A stretch of DNA of 64,000 nucleotides from Scopulibacillus_A cellulosilyticus (GCF_042665295.1 NZ_JBHTCO010000004.1:434001-498000); one strand, 5' to 3'; shown: positions 43,356 to 52,681, counted from the first letter of the stretch. Notes: generated by a model from the sequence alone, not told the origin. Made by a program: numbers and translations.

Positions 43356-43868
43356 ATGGCATTGAAATGGACAGTACCAGAACTTCTTCAATTTAAAGGT
43401 GAAGGATTAACCCTTAATGAAACTGTTGATTTAACAGATATTTCAAGTGCAGACCCTGAAGTTAGGAACATTTCGCCGGTTCATGTTGATGGCATTGTTG
43501 AATTTGCTAAGGGTTCGATTACTTTTCATTTAACGGTAAAAGGTGAAATGATTTTACCTGACTCGGTAACGCTTGAGGATGTTAATTATCCGTTTCATAT
43601 TCATACATCTGAGACTTTTCTTTTGAATCATTCAGTTGAGATTGAAGAAGCTGATCATGAAGTCGTTCATGATGTTGAAGAAAATATGATTGATTTAATT
43701 CCGTTTATTAAAGAAGCGATTTTGGTTGAAAAGCCGATTCGCATCGTCAGTGACCGTAATAATAATCCTCATTACTCCGGCGAAGGCTGGGATTTTGTAA
43801 CTGAGGAAGAACGGAAGAATCGCATTGATCCCAGGTTAGAAAAACTAAAAAAGTTTTTTGACGAATAA
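43356..43868 (+). CDS. ylbN: YceD/DUF177 family protein YlbN
   Basis: 170 residues. The DUF177 core ends in EAILVEKPIRIVS and lies directly before rpmF, the near-universal neighbour. Family members affect 23S rRNA levels in plants and bacteria. The cysteines seen in some homologues are absent. AAGGTGG precedes the ATG. Confidence 0.9.
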   Translation: MALKWTVPELLQFKGEGLTLNETVDLTDISSADPEVRNISPVHVDGIVEFAKGSITFHLTVKGEMILPDSVTLEDVNYPFHIHTSETFLLNHSVEIEEADHEVVHDVEENMIDLIPFIKEAILVEKPIRIVSDRNNNPHYSGEGWDFVTEEERKNRIDPRLEKLKKFFDE

Positions 43869-43890
43869 ATGCTTCAAGGAGGTGTGAACC

Positions 43891-44064
43891 GTGGCAGTAC
43901 CAAAAAGAAGAACTTCTACAACTCGCAAAAATAAGCGTCGTACTCATTATAAACTTAATGTACCAGGTATGGTGCAATGTGATAATTGCGGTGAGTACAA
44001 ATTAGCTCATCGTGTTTGTCCGGAATGCGGCTCATACAAAGGTGAAGAAGTAGTTGCGAAATAA
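43891..44064 (+). CDS. rpmF: Ribosomal protein L32
   Basis: 57 residues, starting MAVPKRRTSTTRKNKRRTHY. Two CxxC pairs, CDNC (30-33) and CPEC (43-46), give the zinc-binding, four-cysteine form. GTG start with AAGGAGGTGTG upstream. Co-transcribed with ylbN. Confidence 0.97.
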   Translation: MAVPKRRTSTTRKNKRRTHYKLNVPGMVQCDNCGEYKLAHRVCPECGSYKGEEVVAK

Positions 44065-44073
44065 TTGTCACCA

Positions 44074-44113
44074 AAAAAAGGCAAGGAGATATGATCTCCT
44101 TGCCTTTTTTTTA
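44074..44113 (+). terminator. Terminator of ylbN-rpmF
   Basis: Strong stem AAAAAGGCAAGGAGAT / ATCTCCTTGCCTTTTT with a three-base loop and a T-run. Confidence 0.95.
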
Positions 44114-44233
44114 TATCAAAATCACTTTGAAACAGAATAACCGGGACCATTCCCTGAGAAAATAATAGAATATAAAGTCTATCTTTACTAGTAAACGCAT
44201 AAAATAAGAAAAAGTTTAGATTGGAGGGGTTCA

Positions 44234-44878
44234 ATGTCTACGATTCGTCAAGACGCATGGAGTCATGATGAAGATCTATTGTTAGCAGAAACAGTTTTAA
44301 GACATATAAGAGAAGGCAGTACACAACTGGCAGCGTTTGAAGAAGTTGGGCAAAAATTATCAAGAACATCGGCTGCCTGCGGTTTCCGGTGGAATTCTTT
44401 AGTCAGAAAAAATTATGAATCAGCTGTTGCTTTGGCAAAAAAACAACGAAAGGCAGCCCAAGGCCAAAGGAAAGTTCAGACGTTTAAGAAAAATAATCAG
44501 GAAGAAAAAGCTGAAGAACAATATAACACACCTGAAAGTTCTCCTGAACAAAATGAGCATCAAAAACCGGAGATTAGTCTTGAAACAGTAATCAATTATC
44601 TTACAGTATTGCGGGAACGGTCGCAAGAAACAAGCGGTTTAGAAAAAGAGATCCGTCATTTGAAAGAAACTTTGCAATCCACAGAAGAAAAATATCATGA
44701 ACTGACAAATGCTCATAAGAAGTTGAAAAATGACTATGAAACGGTAAAAGAAGATTATAAGGCATTATTAGGTATTATGGAACGTGCAAGAAAATTAGCC
44801 GCAACTGATGAAGGCGACTCCGGTGAACGGTTTTTTCAATTTAATGGTTCACAGAGTTTAGAAAAAGTTAATAAATGA
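44234..44878 (+). CDS. ylbO: RsfA-family sporulation transcription factor YlbO
   Basis: 214 residues. The N-terminal Myb/SANT-like domain (about 1-75; RQDAWSHDEDLLLAETVL and SRTSAACGFRWNSLVRK) is typical of the RsfA/YlbO family, prespore regulators in B. subtilis. A long Glu/Lys-rich coiled coil (about 115-185) follows. GGAGGGG precedes the ATG. Monocistronic. Confidence 0.88.
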   Translation: MSTIRQDAWSHDEDLLLAETVLRHIREGSTQLAAFEEVGQKLSRTSAACGFRWNSLVRKNYESAVALAKKQRKAAQGQRKVQTFKKNNQEEKAEEQYNTPESSPEQNEHQKPEISLETVINYLTVLRERSQETSGLEKEIRHLKETLQSTEEKYHELTNAHKKLKNDYETVKEDYKALLGIMERARKLAATDEGDSGERFFQFNGSQSLEKVNK

Positions 44879-44881
44879 AAA

Positions 44882-44914
44882 AAATTCCCTATTTCAAAAT
44901 AGGGAACTTTTCTT
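44882..44914. terminator. Terminator after ylbO
   Basis: TTCCCTATT pairs with AATAGGGAA around a four-base loop, with T-run; also suits the convergent ylbP. Confidence 0.8.
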
Positions 44915-44938
44915 TATATTATTTTATATTAGGAGACC

Positions 44939-45418
44939 TTAAAGTGTTTGTTCACTGACGCCTTTTGGAAACCATACAAACGGGTTTTCGCCCCTGTCTC
45001 TTTCGGTGTTATAAGTCACTGTTTCAAAGCCCATTTTACTCCAAAAATCATGTGAATTATTGCGTCCATTCGTTTTGATTGGCAAGTTAAATGATTTCGC
45101 AAAGTCAACCAACGCTCTGCCATAACCTTTGCCTTGGTATTCCGGCAGCACCTCCAGTTTCCAAAGTTCAAGGTAATCTTGAGGCGGTTCAAAATAACGG
45201 TCGAACTTTTGGCTGATCGTATATAAACTCATTCTAGCCACTAATTTTCCGCCGAAATGAATACCGTAAAATGGCGAATTACTATCATTTTCAATCATGT
45301 TTGCTTCAAGGTCTTCCAGCATTGAAAGCTCTTGGGCTCCAAAAGACTGGAATTTTTTAAATTCTTCAAGTGTTTTAAAATTAATTTTCAAACGTTCAAT
45401 TGTATACTGTTTGTACAT
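44939..45418 (-). CDS. ylbP: YlbP, GNAT-family acetyltransferase
   Basis: 159 residues. Acetyl-CoA motif VLPEYQGKGYGRALV, then FWSKMGFETVTY. Matches YlbP in order and sequence. Substrate not known. AAGGGGG precedes the ATG. Confidence 0.88.
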   Translation of the reverse strand: MYKQYTIERLKINFKTLEEFKKFQSFGAQELSMLEDLEANMIENDSNSPFYGIHFGGKLVARMSLYTISQKFDRYFEPPQDYLELWKLEVLPEYQGKGYGRALVDFAKSFNLPIKTNGRNNSHDFWSKMGFETVTYNTERDRGENPFVWFPKGVSEQTL

Positions 45419-45578
45419 GGTGTTGCCCCCTTGATCAAATTGAAAAAAAGCTATTATACTTCTATTATAGTATAAAGTAACTAAAATTTCTGCTTATACG
45501 TAAAAGATTTTAAAAGGAAAATTACTTAAATTGTCGAATATGTACTGTTAGAGTCAGGGAGCAGAGAGGAGGAAATAA

Positions 45579-46898
45579 ATGAAGAAAGTATTAATTGCAA
45601 ACCGCGGGGAAATTGCTGATCGTATTATTCGTACGTGTCAGCGCTTAAATATTGAAACCGTTGTTGTGTATTCTGAAGCAGACGCAAATTTACCTTATAT
45701 AAAAAAAGCGGATGAGGCTGTCTGCATTGGTGAACCCCCTGCGCAAAAATCCTATATGAACCAAGAGTCTATTTTAAAAGCGGCTAAACAAACCGGTGCT
45801 GATGCTGTTCATCCAGGGTATGGCTTTTTGTCAGAAAATGCTGAATTTGTTCATGCAGTTGATTCCCTTGGCTTAACTTTTATCGGTCCGGATGCTGATA
45901 TTGTAGCTTTAATGGGAGATAAGATAAAGGCCAGAGAAACAATGAAACAGGCCGGTGTCCCAATTGTCCCGGGATCGGACGGTGCGGTTGGTTTAGAAGA
46001 GGCAAAGGTTGTTGCAGGCACCATAGGGTATCCGGTCATGCTTAAAGCAAGTGCCGGCGGCGGAGGTATTGGTATGCAGCTGTGCTGCAATGAGGAGCAG
46101 CTAGTTGGAGCATTTTCATCCAATCAGGCCCGGGCACGTGCGTATTTTGGCGATTCAGCAATGTTTGTTGAGAAGGCCATTGAAAACGGCCGGCATATTG
46201 AAGTGCAAATTTTTGGCGACAGCTTTGGAAATATTGTTCATTTATATGAAAGGGATTGTTCGACTCAAAGGCGTAATCAGAAAGTCATAGAAGAATCACC
46301 TTCACCATTTATTTCCGAAAAAACAAGAAAAGCTATTACTGATGCGGCGGTCACTGCTGCAAAATTTGTTAATTATAAAAACGCGGGAACAATTGAGTTT
46401 ATAATGGATGAAGAAGAAAATTTTTATTTTTTAGAAATGAACACAAGATTGCAAGTTGAACATCCTGTTACTGAAATGCAAACAGGTATCGATTTAGTTG
46501 AATGGCAGCTGATTGTTGCAGATGGAAAAAGACTTCCATTAGAACAATCTGATATCGCTTACGCTGGACATAGTATGGAGTTCCGTTTATATGCGGAAGA
46601 TCCGGAAACATTTCTGCCTTCACCGGGACGTTTAACCGCTTTTCGTTTTCCGGCTGTCGAAGGTGTGCGTATTGATACCGGATATGAAGAGGGTTCATCG
46701 GTCACACCATTTTATGATCCAATGATAGCGAAAATTATTGTAAGCGGTTACGATAGGCAAGAGGTTTTACAAAAGGCCTCACACCTGTTTGAAAAATGCG
46801 ATATTAAAGGGATAAAAACAAATTATCCGTTGTTTGAAAGACTTGTTCAATCAGGCGACTTTTATAAAGGGCAATATACAACACAATTATTAAAATGA
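45579..46898 (+). CDS. Biotin carboxylase subunit of an acyl-CoA carboxylase
   Basis: 439 residues. KVLIANRGEIADRIIRTC, ATP-grasp loop SAGGGGIGM, and EMNTRLQVEHPVTE. It carboxylates the biotin carrier encoded next. Similar to AccC and to B. subtilis YngH. Shorter and with a different position than the fatty-acid AccC. The set biotin carboxylase, short carrier, carboxyltransferase fits propionyl-/methylcrotonyl-type enzymes. AGGAGG upstream of the ATG. Confidence 0.9.
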   Translation: MKKVLIANRGEIADRIIRTCQRLNIETVVVYSEADANLPYIKKADEAVCIGEPPAQKSYMNQESILKAAKQTGADAVHPGYGFLSENAEFVHAVDSLGLTFIGPDADIVALMGDKIKARETMKQAGVPIVPGSDGAVGLEEAKVVAGTIGYPVMLKASAGGGGIGMQLCCNEEQLVGAFSSNQARARAYFGDSAMFVEKAIENGRHIEVQIFGDSFGNIVHLYERDCSTQRRNQKVIEESPSPFISEKTRKAITDAAVTAAKFVNYKNAGTIEFIMDEEENFYFLEMNTRLQVEHPVTEMQTGIDLVEWQLIVADGKRLPLEQSDIAYAGHSMEFRLYAEDPETFLPSPGRLTAFRFPAVEGVRIDTGYEEGSSVTPFYDPMIAKIIVSGYDRQEVLQKASHLFEKCDIKGIKTNYPLFERLVQSGDFYKGQYTTQLLK

Positions 46899-46987
46899 CT
46901 ATAATTCTTAAAAACAAATGTTAGGTAAACGCCTAATATTTCTTCTGCTGAATTCGTGAACTAAAAATTAAATAAGGAGATGTCTGA

Positions 46988-47200
46988 ATGAAAAATATTG
47001 CATCAAATATGACAGGTACAGTGTTAAATATACTTGTTTCTAAAGGGCAACAAGTTAAATCAGGGGATCAGGTAGCCATGCTTGAATCAATGAAAATGGA
47101 AATTCCTATTGAAAGTACAGAAGATGGCATCGTTTCGGATATAAAAGTAAACGCAGGTGATTTTGTTAATGAAGGGGATTCGCTAATAACATTGGAATAA
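46988..47200 (+). CDS. Short biotin carrier protein
   Basis: 70 residues, a single biotinyl domain with the biotinylated Lys36 in ESMKME and a matching C-terminal half. It lacks the long N-terminal linker of AccB and is of the YngHB (BccP) type. AAGGAG upstream of the ATG. Confidence 0.9.
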   Translation: MKNIASNMTGTVLNILVSKGQQVKSGDQVAMLESMKMEIPIESTEDGIVSDIKVNAGDFVNEGDSLITLE

Positions 47201-47230
47201 ACTTGAAATTGGTATTTTTACATAGGTTGT

Positions 47231-47330
47231 CGCGGGATGGTGCTCCTTCGCCGGTGATTATTCAAAGAAGTAACGCCACTTCTCGTCGCAAAGCCGCAAT
47301 GAGGATTATTCAGGCAGCTTGACTGCGGCT
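47231..47330 (+). repeat. Type-3 repeat, internal fragment
   Basis: 47239-47291 matches 58383-58435 over about fifty bases (TGCTCCT-CGCCG-TGA-TA-TCA-AGAAGTA and TTCTCGTCGCAA in common). A perfect 7-bp stem AGCCGCA / TGCGGCT (47292-47330) follows. The ends found in the copy at 58282 are missing. It lies between the carrier and carboxyltransferase genes. Confidence 0.6.
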
Positions 47331-47359
47331 CATTCTTCTAAGAAAGAGGGGAGAAATAA

Positions 47360-48898
47360 ATGACGACTAAACAACAGACGACATTACAAGAAAGTATTGA
47401 TCAAATAGAGCGTGGCGGCGCGCCAAAGTATCATGAAAAATTAAAGCAGCAATCCAAGCTGTTTGTCCGTGATCGTCTGACCAAATTATTTGATGATGGC
47501 TGTTTCAAAGTTGAAGACGGCCGTTTCGCCAATTTTAATGCCGGTGATTTGCCGGCAGACGGTGTAGTCACTGCAATTGGAGAAGTAGGCGGCAGGACCG
47601 TCTGTGTGATGGCTAATGATTCAACTGTTAAGGCCGGCTCTTGGGGAGCAAGAACAGTTGAAAAGATTATTCGTATTCAAGAAACCGCACAGAAGTTAAA
47701 GGTTCCTTTGCTGTATTTGGTGGATTCTGCCGGAGCAAGAATTACAGATCAATTAGAAATGTTCCCCAATCGCCGCGGGGCAGGGCGCATTTTTTATAAC
47801 CAGGTCAAATTGTCCGGAATGATTCCGCAAATTTGTTTGCTGTTTGGTCCGTCTGCTGCTGGAGGTGCCTATATTCCAGCTTTTTGCGACGTTGTCATCA
47901 TGGTCGAAAATAATGCATCGATGTATTTAGGATCGCCGCGGATGGCGGAAAAAGTCATCGGCGAGAAAGTAACGCTTGAAGAAATGGGCGGCGCCAGAAT
48001 GCACTGCACAACAAGCGGCTGCGGTGATATTCTTACAAGTACTGAAGAAGAAGCGATTGAAAAAGCGAAACAATATTTAAGCTTCTTTCCGGCAAACTTT
48101 GAGAAAAAGCCGCCTGAATCAAAAGCCGTTTCACCAAAAGAAGGCAGGCCGATATCCGAGATTGTTCCGGAACATCAAAATGCCCCGTTTGATATGTATG
48201 AATTGATTGAAAGACTTGTAGACAGCAATTCCTTTTTTGAAATAAAAAAGTTGTTTGCAAGGGAGCTTGTTACCGGAATTGCAAGATTAAACGGCAAAGC
48301 TGTCGGTATCATTGCTAATCAGCCAAAAGTTAAAGGCGGGGTACTATTTGTAGACTCAGCAGATAAAGGAGCGAAATTCATTCAGCTTTGTGACGCTTTC
48401 GGGATACCGCTGTTATTCTTATCGGATGTTCCCGGTTTTATGATCGGAACAAAAGTAGAGCGTGCCGGTATTATCCGTCACGGTGCTAAGCTGATCGCGG
48501 CAGTCAGTGAAGCCACTGTTCCAAAAATATCAGTGATCGTCCGTAAGGCTTATGGCGCAGGGCTCTATGCAATGGCTGGCCCGGCTTTTGAACCGGATTG
48601 CTGCATTGCCTTACCAACGGCACAAATTGCTGTTATGGGGCCTGAAGCAGCGGTTAATGCTGTTTATTCAAACAAAATTCAAGCTATTGATGATCCTAAA
48701 GAGCGTATTCAATTTATACAAGAGAAACAAAAGGAATATAAAGAAACAATTGATATCTACAAGCTCGCTTCTGAGCTTATCATTGATGATATAGTAGATG
48801 GTGATGAACTTCGGCAAGTTCTCATTGACCGCTACAAAATGTACGATTCGAAAGAGATGACGTTCAGTCAAAGAAAGCATCCGGTTTATCCGGTATAA
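47360..48898 (+). CDS. Acyl-CoA carboxylase, carboxyltransferase subunit
   Basis: 512 residues, fused N and C crotonase-like domains as in PccB/MccB. Oxyanion-binding glycine pairs lie in SAAGGAYIP (N domain) and KAYGAGLYAM (C domain). Carboxylates a short acyl-CoA such as propionyl- or methylcrotonyl-CoA; closest to B. subtilis YngE by pattern. No dehydrogenase or hydratase of leucine degradation lies nearby, so the substrate is open. Confidence 0.9.
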   Translation: MTTKQQTTLQESIDQIERGGAPKYHEKLKQQSKLFVRDRLTKLFDDGCFKVEDGRFANFNAGDLPADGVVTAIGEVGGRTVCVMANDSTVKAGSWGARTVEKIIRIQETAQKLKVPLLYLVDSAGARITDQLEMFPNRRGAGRIFYNQVKLSGMIPQICLLFGPSAAGGAYIPAFCDVVIMVENNASMYLGSPRMAEKVIGEKVTLEEMGGARMHCTTSGCGDILTSTEEEAIEKAKQYLSFFPANFEKKPPESKAVSPKEGRPISEIVPEHQNAPFDMYELIERLVDSNSFFEIKKLFARELVTGIARLNGKAVGIIANQPKVKGGVLFVDSADKGAKFIQLCDAFGIPLLFLSDVPGFMIGTKVERAGIIRHGAKLIAAVSEATVPKISVIVRKAYGAGLYAMAGPAFEPDCCIALPTAQIAVMGPEAAVNAVYSNKIQAIDDPKERIQFIQEKQKEYKETIDIYKLASELIIDDIVDGDELRQVLIDRYKMYDSKEMTFSQRKHPVYPV

Positions 48899-48906
48899 AA
48901 ATTGCC

Positions 48907-48941
48907 GACAAAAACGGCCGTTAAAATAACGGTCGTTTTTG
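48907..48941 (+). terminator. Terminator of the acyl-CoA carboxylase genes
   Basis: CAAAAACGGCCGTT pairs with AACGGTCGTTTTTG around a four- to five-base loop. Confidence 0.85.
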
Positions 48942-49011
48942 CTGTTTCATCATACTTCATGCATATGAAAGTATGATAAGATTTTAATAGCTTAAACAGG
49001 GGGGATATTAT

Positions 49012-49944
49012 ATGCAGGTGTCTGTTATAGGCGGCGGATCCATTGGCTTGTTGTTTGCGGGATATATTGCCCGTGAATTTCCAACGACTTTATATGTTAG
49101 AAGAAAAGAACAATATCATGCTATTAAAGAAGGCGGCATCCATATTCTGAACCATAGCGAAGATTTTAAAAGCTATCCCCAAGTGAAATACTCGGATGAA
49201 CCTTGGATTGGTGATTTGATTATTCTTGCTGTTAAACAGCCTGAAATATTAAGCTTAACGGAGACGCTTAATAACAAGGTTAACGTGAACCAAGGTCTCA
49301 TGTTTATACAAAATGGCATGGGACATATCGATATTTTAGAAAATTTGCAGCATCGTCATATCTTTTTAGGCGTCGTTGAGCACGGGGCCAAAAAGACGTC
49401 TGATAATCAGGTTGTTCAAAATGGTCTTGGGAATACGCAAGTCGCCGCTTTTAGAGGTGATATGAAGTTTATAAATGATTTACTGTTGCTTTCACAATTT
49501 CCTTTCAAAATTCAATCTGATTGGAAGAGCATGTTGATAGAGAAACTCATTGTTAATGCTGTTATTAATCCATTAACTGCGTTATATCGTGTGAAGAATG
49601 GACAACTTATAGAAAATACTTTTTATTATCAAGTCATGAAGCAAGTATTTCAAGAAACTGCGGATGTTTTATGTTTGAGTAATCCGAAAAATAATTATTT
49701 GCCAAATAATATAGCGCACTACTGGGATAAAGTGATGAACATTTGTAAAAATACATCTGATAACCGGTCATCGATGCTTCAGGATATCGAAGCAGGAAGG
49801 ATAACCGAAATTGAAGCTATATCCGGATATATAATAAAAGAAGCTGATCGCATTGGAAAAGGTTGTCCTCTTACACAATTTCTTTATAACAGTATTTTAG
49901 CTGTCCAATTTGATTATCTTAGGAAGGAAGGCGCTAATGACTAA
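49012..49944 (+). CDS. panE: 2-Dehydropantoate 2-reductase
   Basis: 310 residues. NADP motif GGGSIGLLFAGY at the N-terminus, QNGMGH in the middle and the KLIVNAVINPLTALYRV catalytic lysine/asparagine helix. Reduces ketopantoate to pantoate for CoA synthesis. Equivalent to YlbQ. GGGGG before the ATG. Overlaps the next gene by eight bases. Confidence 0.88.
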   Translation: MQVSVIGGGSIGLLFAGYIAREFPTTLYVRRKEQYHAIKEGGIHILNHSEDFKSYPQVKYSDEPWIGDLIILAVKQPEILSLTETLNNKVNVNQGLMFIQNGMGHIDILENLQHRHIFLGVVEHGAKKTSDNQVVQNGLGNTQVAAFRGDMKFINDLLLLSQFPFKIQSDWKSMLIEKLIVNAVINPLTALYRVKNGQLIENTFYYQVMKQVFQETADVLCLSNPKNNYLPNNIAHYWDKVMNICKNTSDNRSSMLQDIEAGRITEIEAISGYIIKEADRIGKGCPLTQFLYNSILAVQFDYLRKEGAND

Positions 49945-50323
49945 CACCATTCCATTTATCATTGCTTTGTTTTCAACTATACCAGTCTTAACCTGGTTTG
50001 TTCTTTTAATATTTTTTTCGCTTATTATTAAGAAAAAACCAAAGGCATTTAAGCTTTCTGTAGATATTGCAACATTTTTTGTTATTATTTCCGCTGCATC
50101 AAGAATGACATATCTTTGGCATCGGCCGTTTACGGGTATTATTTCATTAATAATTTTATTAGTTGCCTTTATTTATACAGTTTTATATTGGAAAACAAAT
50201 CATGAGTGGCAATCAAAACGCTTATTTAAAGGTATTTGGCGGATGAATTTTTTATTATTTATGATAGGTGATTTTATTTTGTTTTGTTATGGAGTTATAA
50301 ATGAAAGTTTGCATCATATTTAA
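49937..50323 (+). CDS. DUF3397 membrane protein
   Basis: 128 residues with four predicted membrane helices (about 4-26, 38-52, 58-78 and 100-122). The gene sits between panE and bshC, the usual place of the DUF3397 family in Bacillaceae. ATG at 49937 with AGGAAGG upstream, overlapping panE. Function unknown. Confidence 0.75.
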   Translation: MTNTIPFIIALFSTIPVLTWFVLLIFFSLIIKKKPKAFKLSVDIATFFVIISAASRMTYLWHRPFTGIISLIILLVAFIYTVLYWKTNHEWQSKRLFKGIWRMNFLLFMIGDFILFCYGVINESLHHI

Positions 50324-50339
50324 TTTTGAGCACACTTTT

Positions 50340-50367
50340 TTGTTAAAAGTATAAAATTTGCTATACT
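50340..50367 (+). promoter_or_regulatory. Promoter of bshC
   Basis: TTGTTA (50340-50345), 16 bases, then TG-C-TATACT (TATACT at 50362-50367), an extended -10. Confidence 0.65.
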
Positions 50368-50408
50368 CAAACTGGCAATTCGTGCAGTTCAGAGAGGAAG
50401 AGTAAAAA

Positions 50409-52034
50409 ATGGATACTGAAATCATTGAAATTCCGCTTTCATCAAAGCTTGTTAATGATTATATAAAAGGGCAAGAACGCATTGTGTCATTTTTTGACTA
50501 TGAGGATCATGGGTTAGCCAATTCCCAAAAACGTATGAATGAGATAGCAGAGCGTAAATATCAACGTGAACAATTGATGTCTGTTTTGACGGCCTTTAAT
50601 CAAAAATACACGGAGAACGAAAAGGTATTTGAAAATATTAACAAATTGAAAACCGCTAAGTCTGCAGCCGTTATCGGCGGTCAGCAGGCGGGATTGTTAA
50701 CAGGTCCGGCATTTACGATACATAAATGTTTATCCGTCATAAAACTTGCCCAAGAACAAGAAAAACAACTTGGTGTTCCGATTGTTCCTATTTTTTGGAT
50801 AGCAGGAGAGGATCATGATTTTGATGAAATTAATCATGTCTATATCAGAAAAAATGAAGCATTAAAGAAATATCCTTATAAACAAATATTGAGCAATAAT
50901 AAAACATCGGTTTCTAAATTAGACATTGATCACAAAGAGCTTTCCGATTGGGTTGAAACCATATTCCAATCGTACGGTGAAACAGAGTATACAAGAGACA
51001 TTGTCGCAAAGATTAGACAAATGATGGATCGATCAGAGACGGTGGTTGACTTCTTTGCTTTTCTTATCCATCGTTTGTTTGATAAGTATGGCTTAATTTT
51101 GATCGACTCTGCCGATCCAAGCGTCCGTAAACTTGAATCTGATTATTTTAAACAAATGATTCAAGGGCATGAATCGATTAACGAAAATGTTATGTCTCAG
51201 CTTAATTTGCTAAAGGATCGGGGATATGAAGTTGCATTAGATCAGAACGATGGCAGCGTCAATTTGTTTTATGAAGATCAAGGGCAAAGGGAACTTCTTG
51301 AATATAAAGATGGAAAATTCATTGGAAAAACCGGTTCGGTATCTCTTGATTATGATGAATTATTGTCGATTGCTGAGAATCACCCGGAATTATTAAGCAA
51401 TAATGTTGTAACACGTCCGATTATGCAGGATTTGCTTTTACCGACTTTGGCCTTTATTGCCGGACCTGGAGAAATCGCCTACTGGTCCGCTTTAAAAACC
51501 GCGTTCCGATGTTTTAACATTCGAATGCCTCTTATTGTTCCAAGGCTCAATCTGACATTAGTTGACCGGCGAATTGAAAAATGGCTTGATAACAAGAATT
51601 TAGATATTGAAGGTGTCCTTAACAACAAACTTGCGGCATATAAAAATCGTTGGTTAAGTATGCAGCATGAATGGGACGTAGAGGGGGCGGTTGGAAAGTT
51701 CCGTGAATTGATTGAGGAAGCTTATCAGCCTGTCGAACAATTGGCGGTTGAAATCAGCCCCGGCCTAAAGAAAATAAGCCATAAAAATTTGCAGTTGATG
51801 GAACAGCAAGTTAATTATATCGAGAAAAAAATGAAAGGCACCATTGAACAACGGTATAAGACAGAGTTAAATAAATTTGATGTTATTAATGATTGTCTAA
51901 TGCCAATGGGCGAACCTCAAGAACGGGTATGGAGTATTTTCTATTTTATAAATTTGTTTGGTTTTGACCTTATTGAAAAATTAATGACCCAAGCCTATCA
52001 ATTCAACGGTTCTCAGCATGTGGTAAAAATATGA
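50409..52034 (+). CDS. bshC: Bacillithiol synthase (cysteine-adding enzyme)
   Basis: 541 residues. A Rossmann-like core with GGQQAGLLTGPAFTIHK and PIFWIAGEDHDFDEINH, and a long C-terminal coiled-coil region (about 430-500). Adds cysteine to glucosaminyl-malate, the last step of bacillithiol synthesis. Always just upstream of mraZ in Bacillaceae (YllA). AGGAAGAG upstream of the ATG. Confidence 0.95.
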   Translation: MDTEIIEIPLSSKLVNDYIKGQERIVSFFDYEDHGLANSQKRMNEIAERKYQREQLMSVLTAFNQKYTENEKVFENINKLKTAKSAAVIGGQQAGLLTGPAFTIHKCLSVIKLAQEQEKQLGVPIVPIFWIAGEDHDFDEINHVYIRKNEALKKYPYKQILSNNKTSVSKLDIDHKELSDWVETIFQSYGETEYTRDIVAKIRQMMDRSETVVDFFAFLIHRLFDKYGLILIDSADPSVRKLESDYFKQMIQGHESINENVMSQLNLLKDRGYEVALDQNDGSVNLFYEDQGQRELLEYKDGKFIGKTGSVSLDYDELLSIAENHPELLSNNVVTRPIMQDLLLPTLAFIAGPGEIAYWSALKTAFRCFNIRMPLIVPRLNLTLVDRRIEKWLDNKNLDIEGVLNNKLAAYKNRWLSMQHEWDVEGAVGKFRELIEEAYQPVEQLAVEISPGLKKISHKNLQLMEQQVNYIEKKMKGTIEQRYKTELNKFDVINDCLMPMGEPQERVWSIFYFINLFGFDLIEKLMTQAYQFNGSQHVVKI

Positions 52035-52038
52035 TTTA

Positions 52039-52071
52039 AAAAAAATCCTGTCCTATGGCAGGATTTTTTTT
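52039..52071 (+). terminator. Terminator of bshC
   Basis: AAAATCCTG pairs with CAGGATTTT around a short loop, followed by a long T-run. Confidence 0.85.
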
Positions 52072-52092
52072 TGTTTAAACGAATAATAAAAT

Positions 52093-52145
52093 GAAAGTGG
52101 TACAAAGTGGGGCGATGTGGTAGAGTAAGGGGTAGAAAGTGGGGC
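52093..52145 (+). promoter_or_regulatory. MraZ operator with 10-bp-phased GTGG repeats
   Basis: GTGG/GTGGGG units begin at 52097, 52107 and 52117, with a weaker AAGGGG at 52127 and another AAAGTGGGG at 52137-52144 that also acts as ribosome site. A 10-bp period of TGGGN-like units is the known MraZ recognition pattern. MraZ autoregulates the cell-wall/division operon. Confidence 0.75.
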
Positions 52146-52152
52146 AGCTACC

Positions 52153-52584
52153 ATGTTCATGGGTGAATACCAGCACAACATTGATGATAAAGGCAGATTA
52201 ATCATTCCTTCTAAATTCCGCGAAGAACTTGGCTCAAGCTTTGTTTTGACCAGGGGATTAGATCAATGTGTTTTTGGTTACCCTTTAGACGAATGGAAGC
52301 AGATTGAACAAAAATTAAAAGCCCTCCCATTTACAAAAAAAGATGCAAGAGCTTTTACCCGCTTCTTCTTCTCTGGTGCAAGCGAATGCCAACTGGATAA
52401 ACAGGGAAGAGTTACCATTACCCAACCATTAAGAGATTATGCTAAATTGGAAAAGGACTGTGCGATTATCGGCGTCTCCAATCGGATTGAAATTTGGAGC
52501 AAATCGAATTGGGACAGCTATTACGAAGAATCAGAGGCATCTTTTGGTGAAATATCCGAGAGCTTATTAGACTTTGATCTTTAA
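52153..52584 (+). CDS. mraZ: Transcriptional regulator MraZ
   Basis: 143 residues, two AbrB-like half-domains, each with a DxxGR motif (DDKGRL at 11-16 and DKQGRV near 82). Forms ring-shaped oligomers that bind the phased repeats just upstream. First gene of the division and cell-wall cluster. Confidence 0.96.
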   Translation: MFMGEYQHNIDDKGRLIIPSKFREELGSSFVLTRGLDQCVFGYPLDEWKQIEQKLKALPFTKKDARAFTRFFFSGASECQLDKQGRVTITQPLRDYAKLEKDCAIIGVSNRIEIWSKSNWDSYYEESEASFGEISESLLDFDL

Positions 52585-52587
52585 GAA

Positions 52588-52681
52588 GGTGTTCAAAAAG
52601 TTCGGTAAACCTTTTATCTGAGCCTTTTTGGCCCTGGTTTTAGAACAGGATTAAATTGTGTTTGAACAACCTTTTAAGGAA
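52588..52681 (+). repeat. Type-3 repeat ends between mraZ and rsmH
   Basis: GTGTTCAAAAAGTTCGGTAAA at the left and TGTGTTTGAACAAC at the right form imperfect inverted ends like those of the element at 58282, around a short T-rich interior. It may be a remnant or short form. Confidence 0.45.

Noticed and set aside
45450..45475. Inverted repeat TTATACT...AGTATAA before the biotin carboxylase gene
   Set aside because: Similar to the type-1 outer stem, but only seven pairs and nothing else of the element is present.
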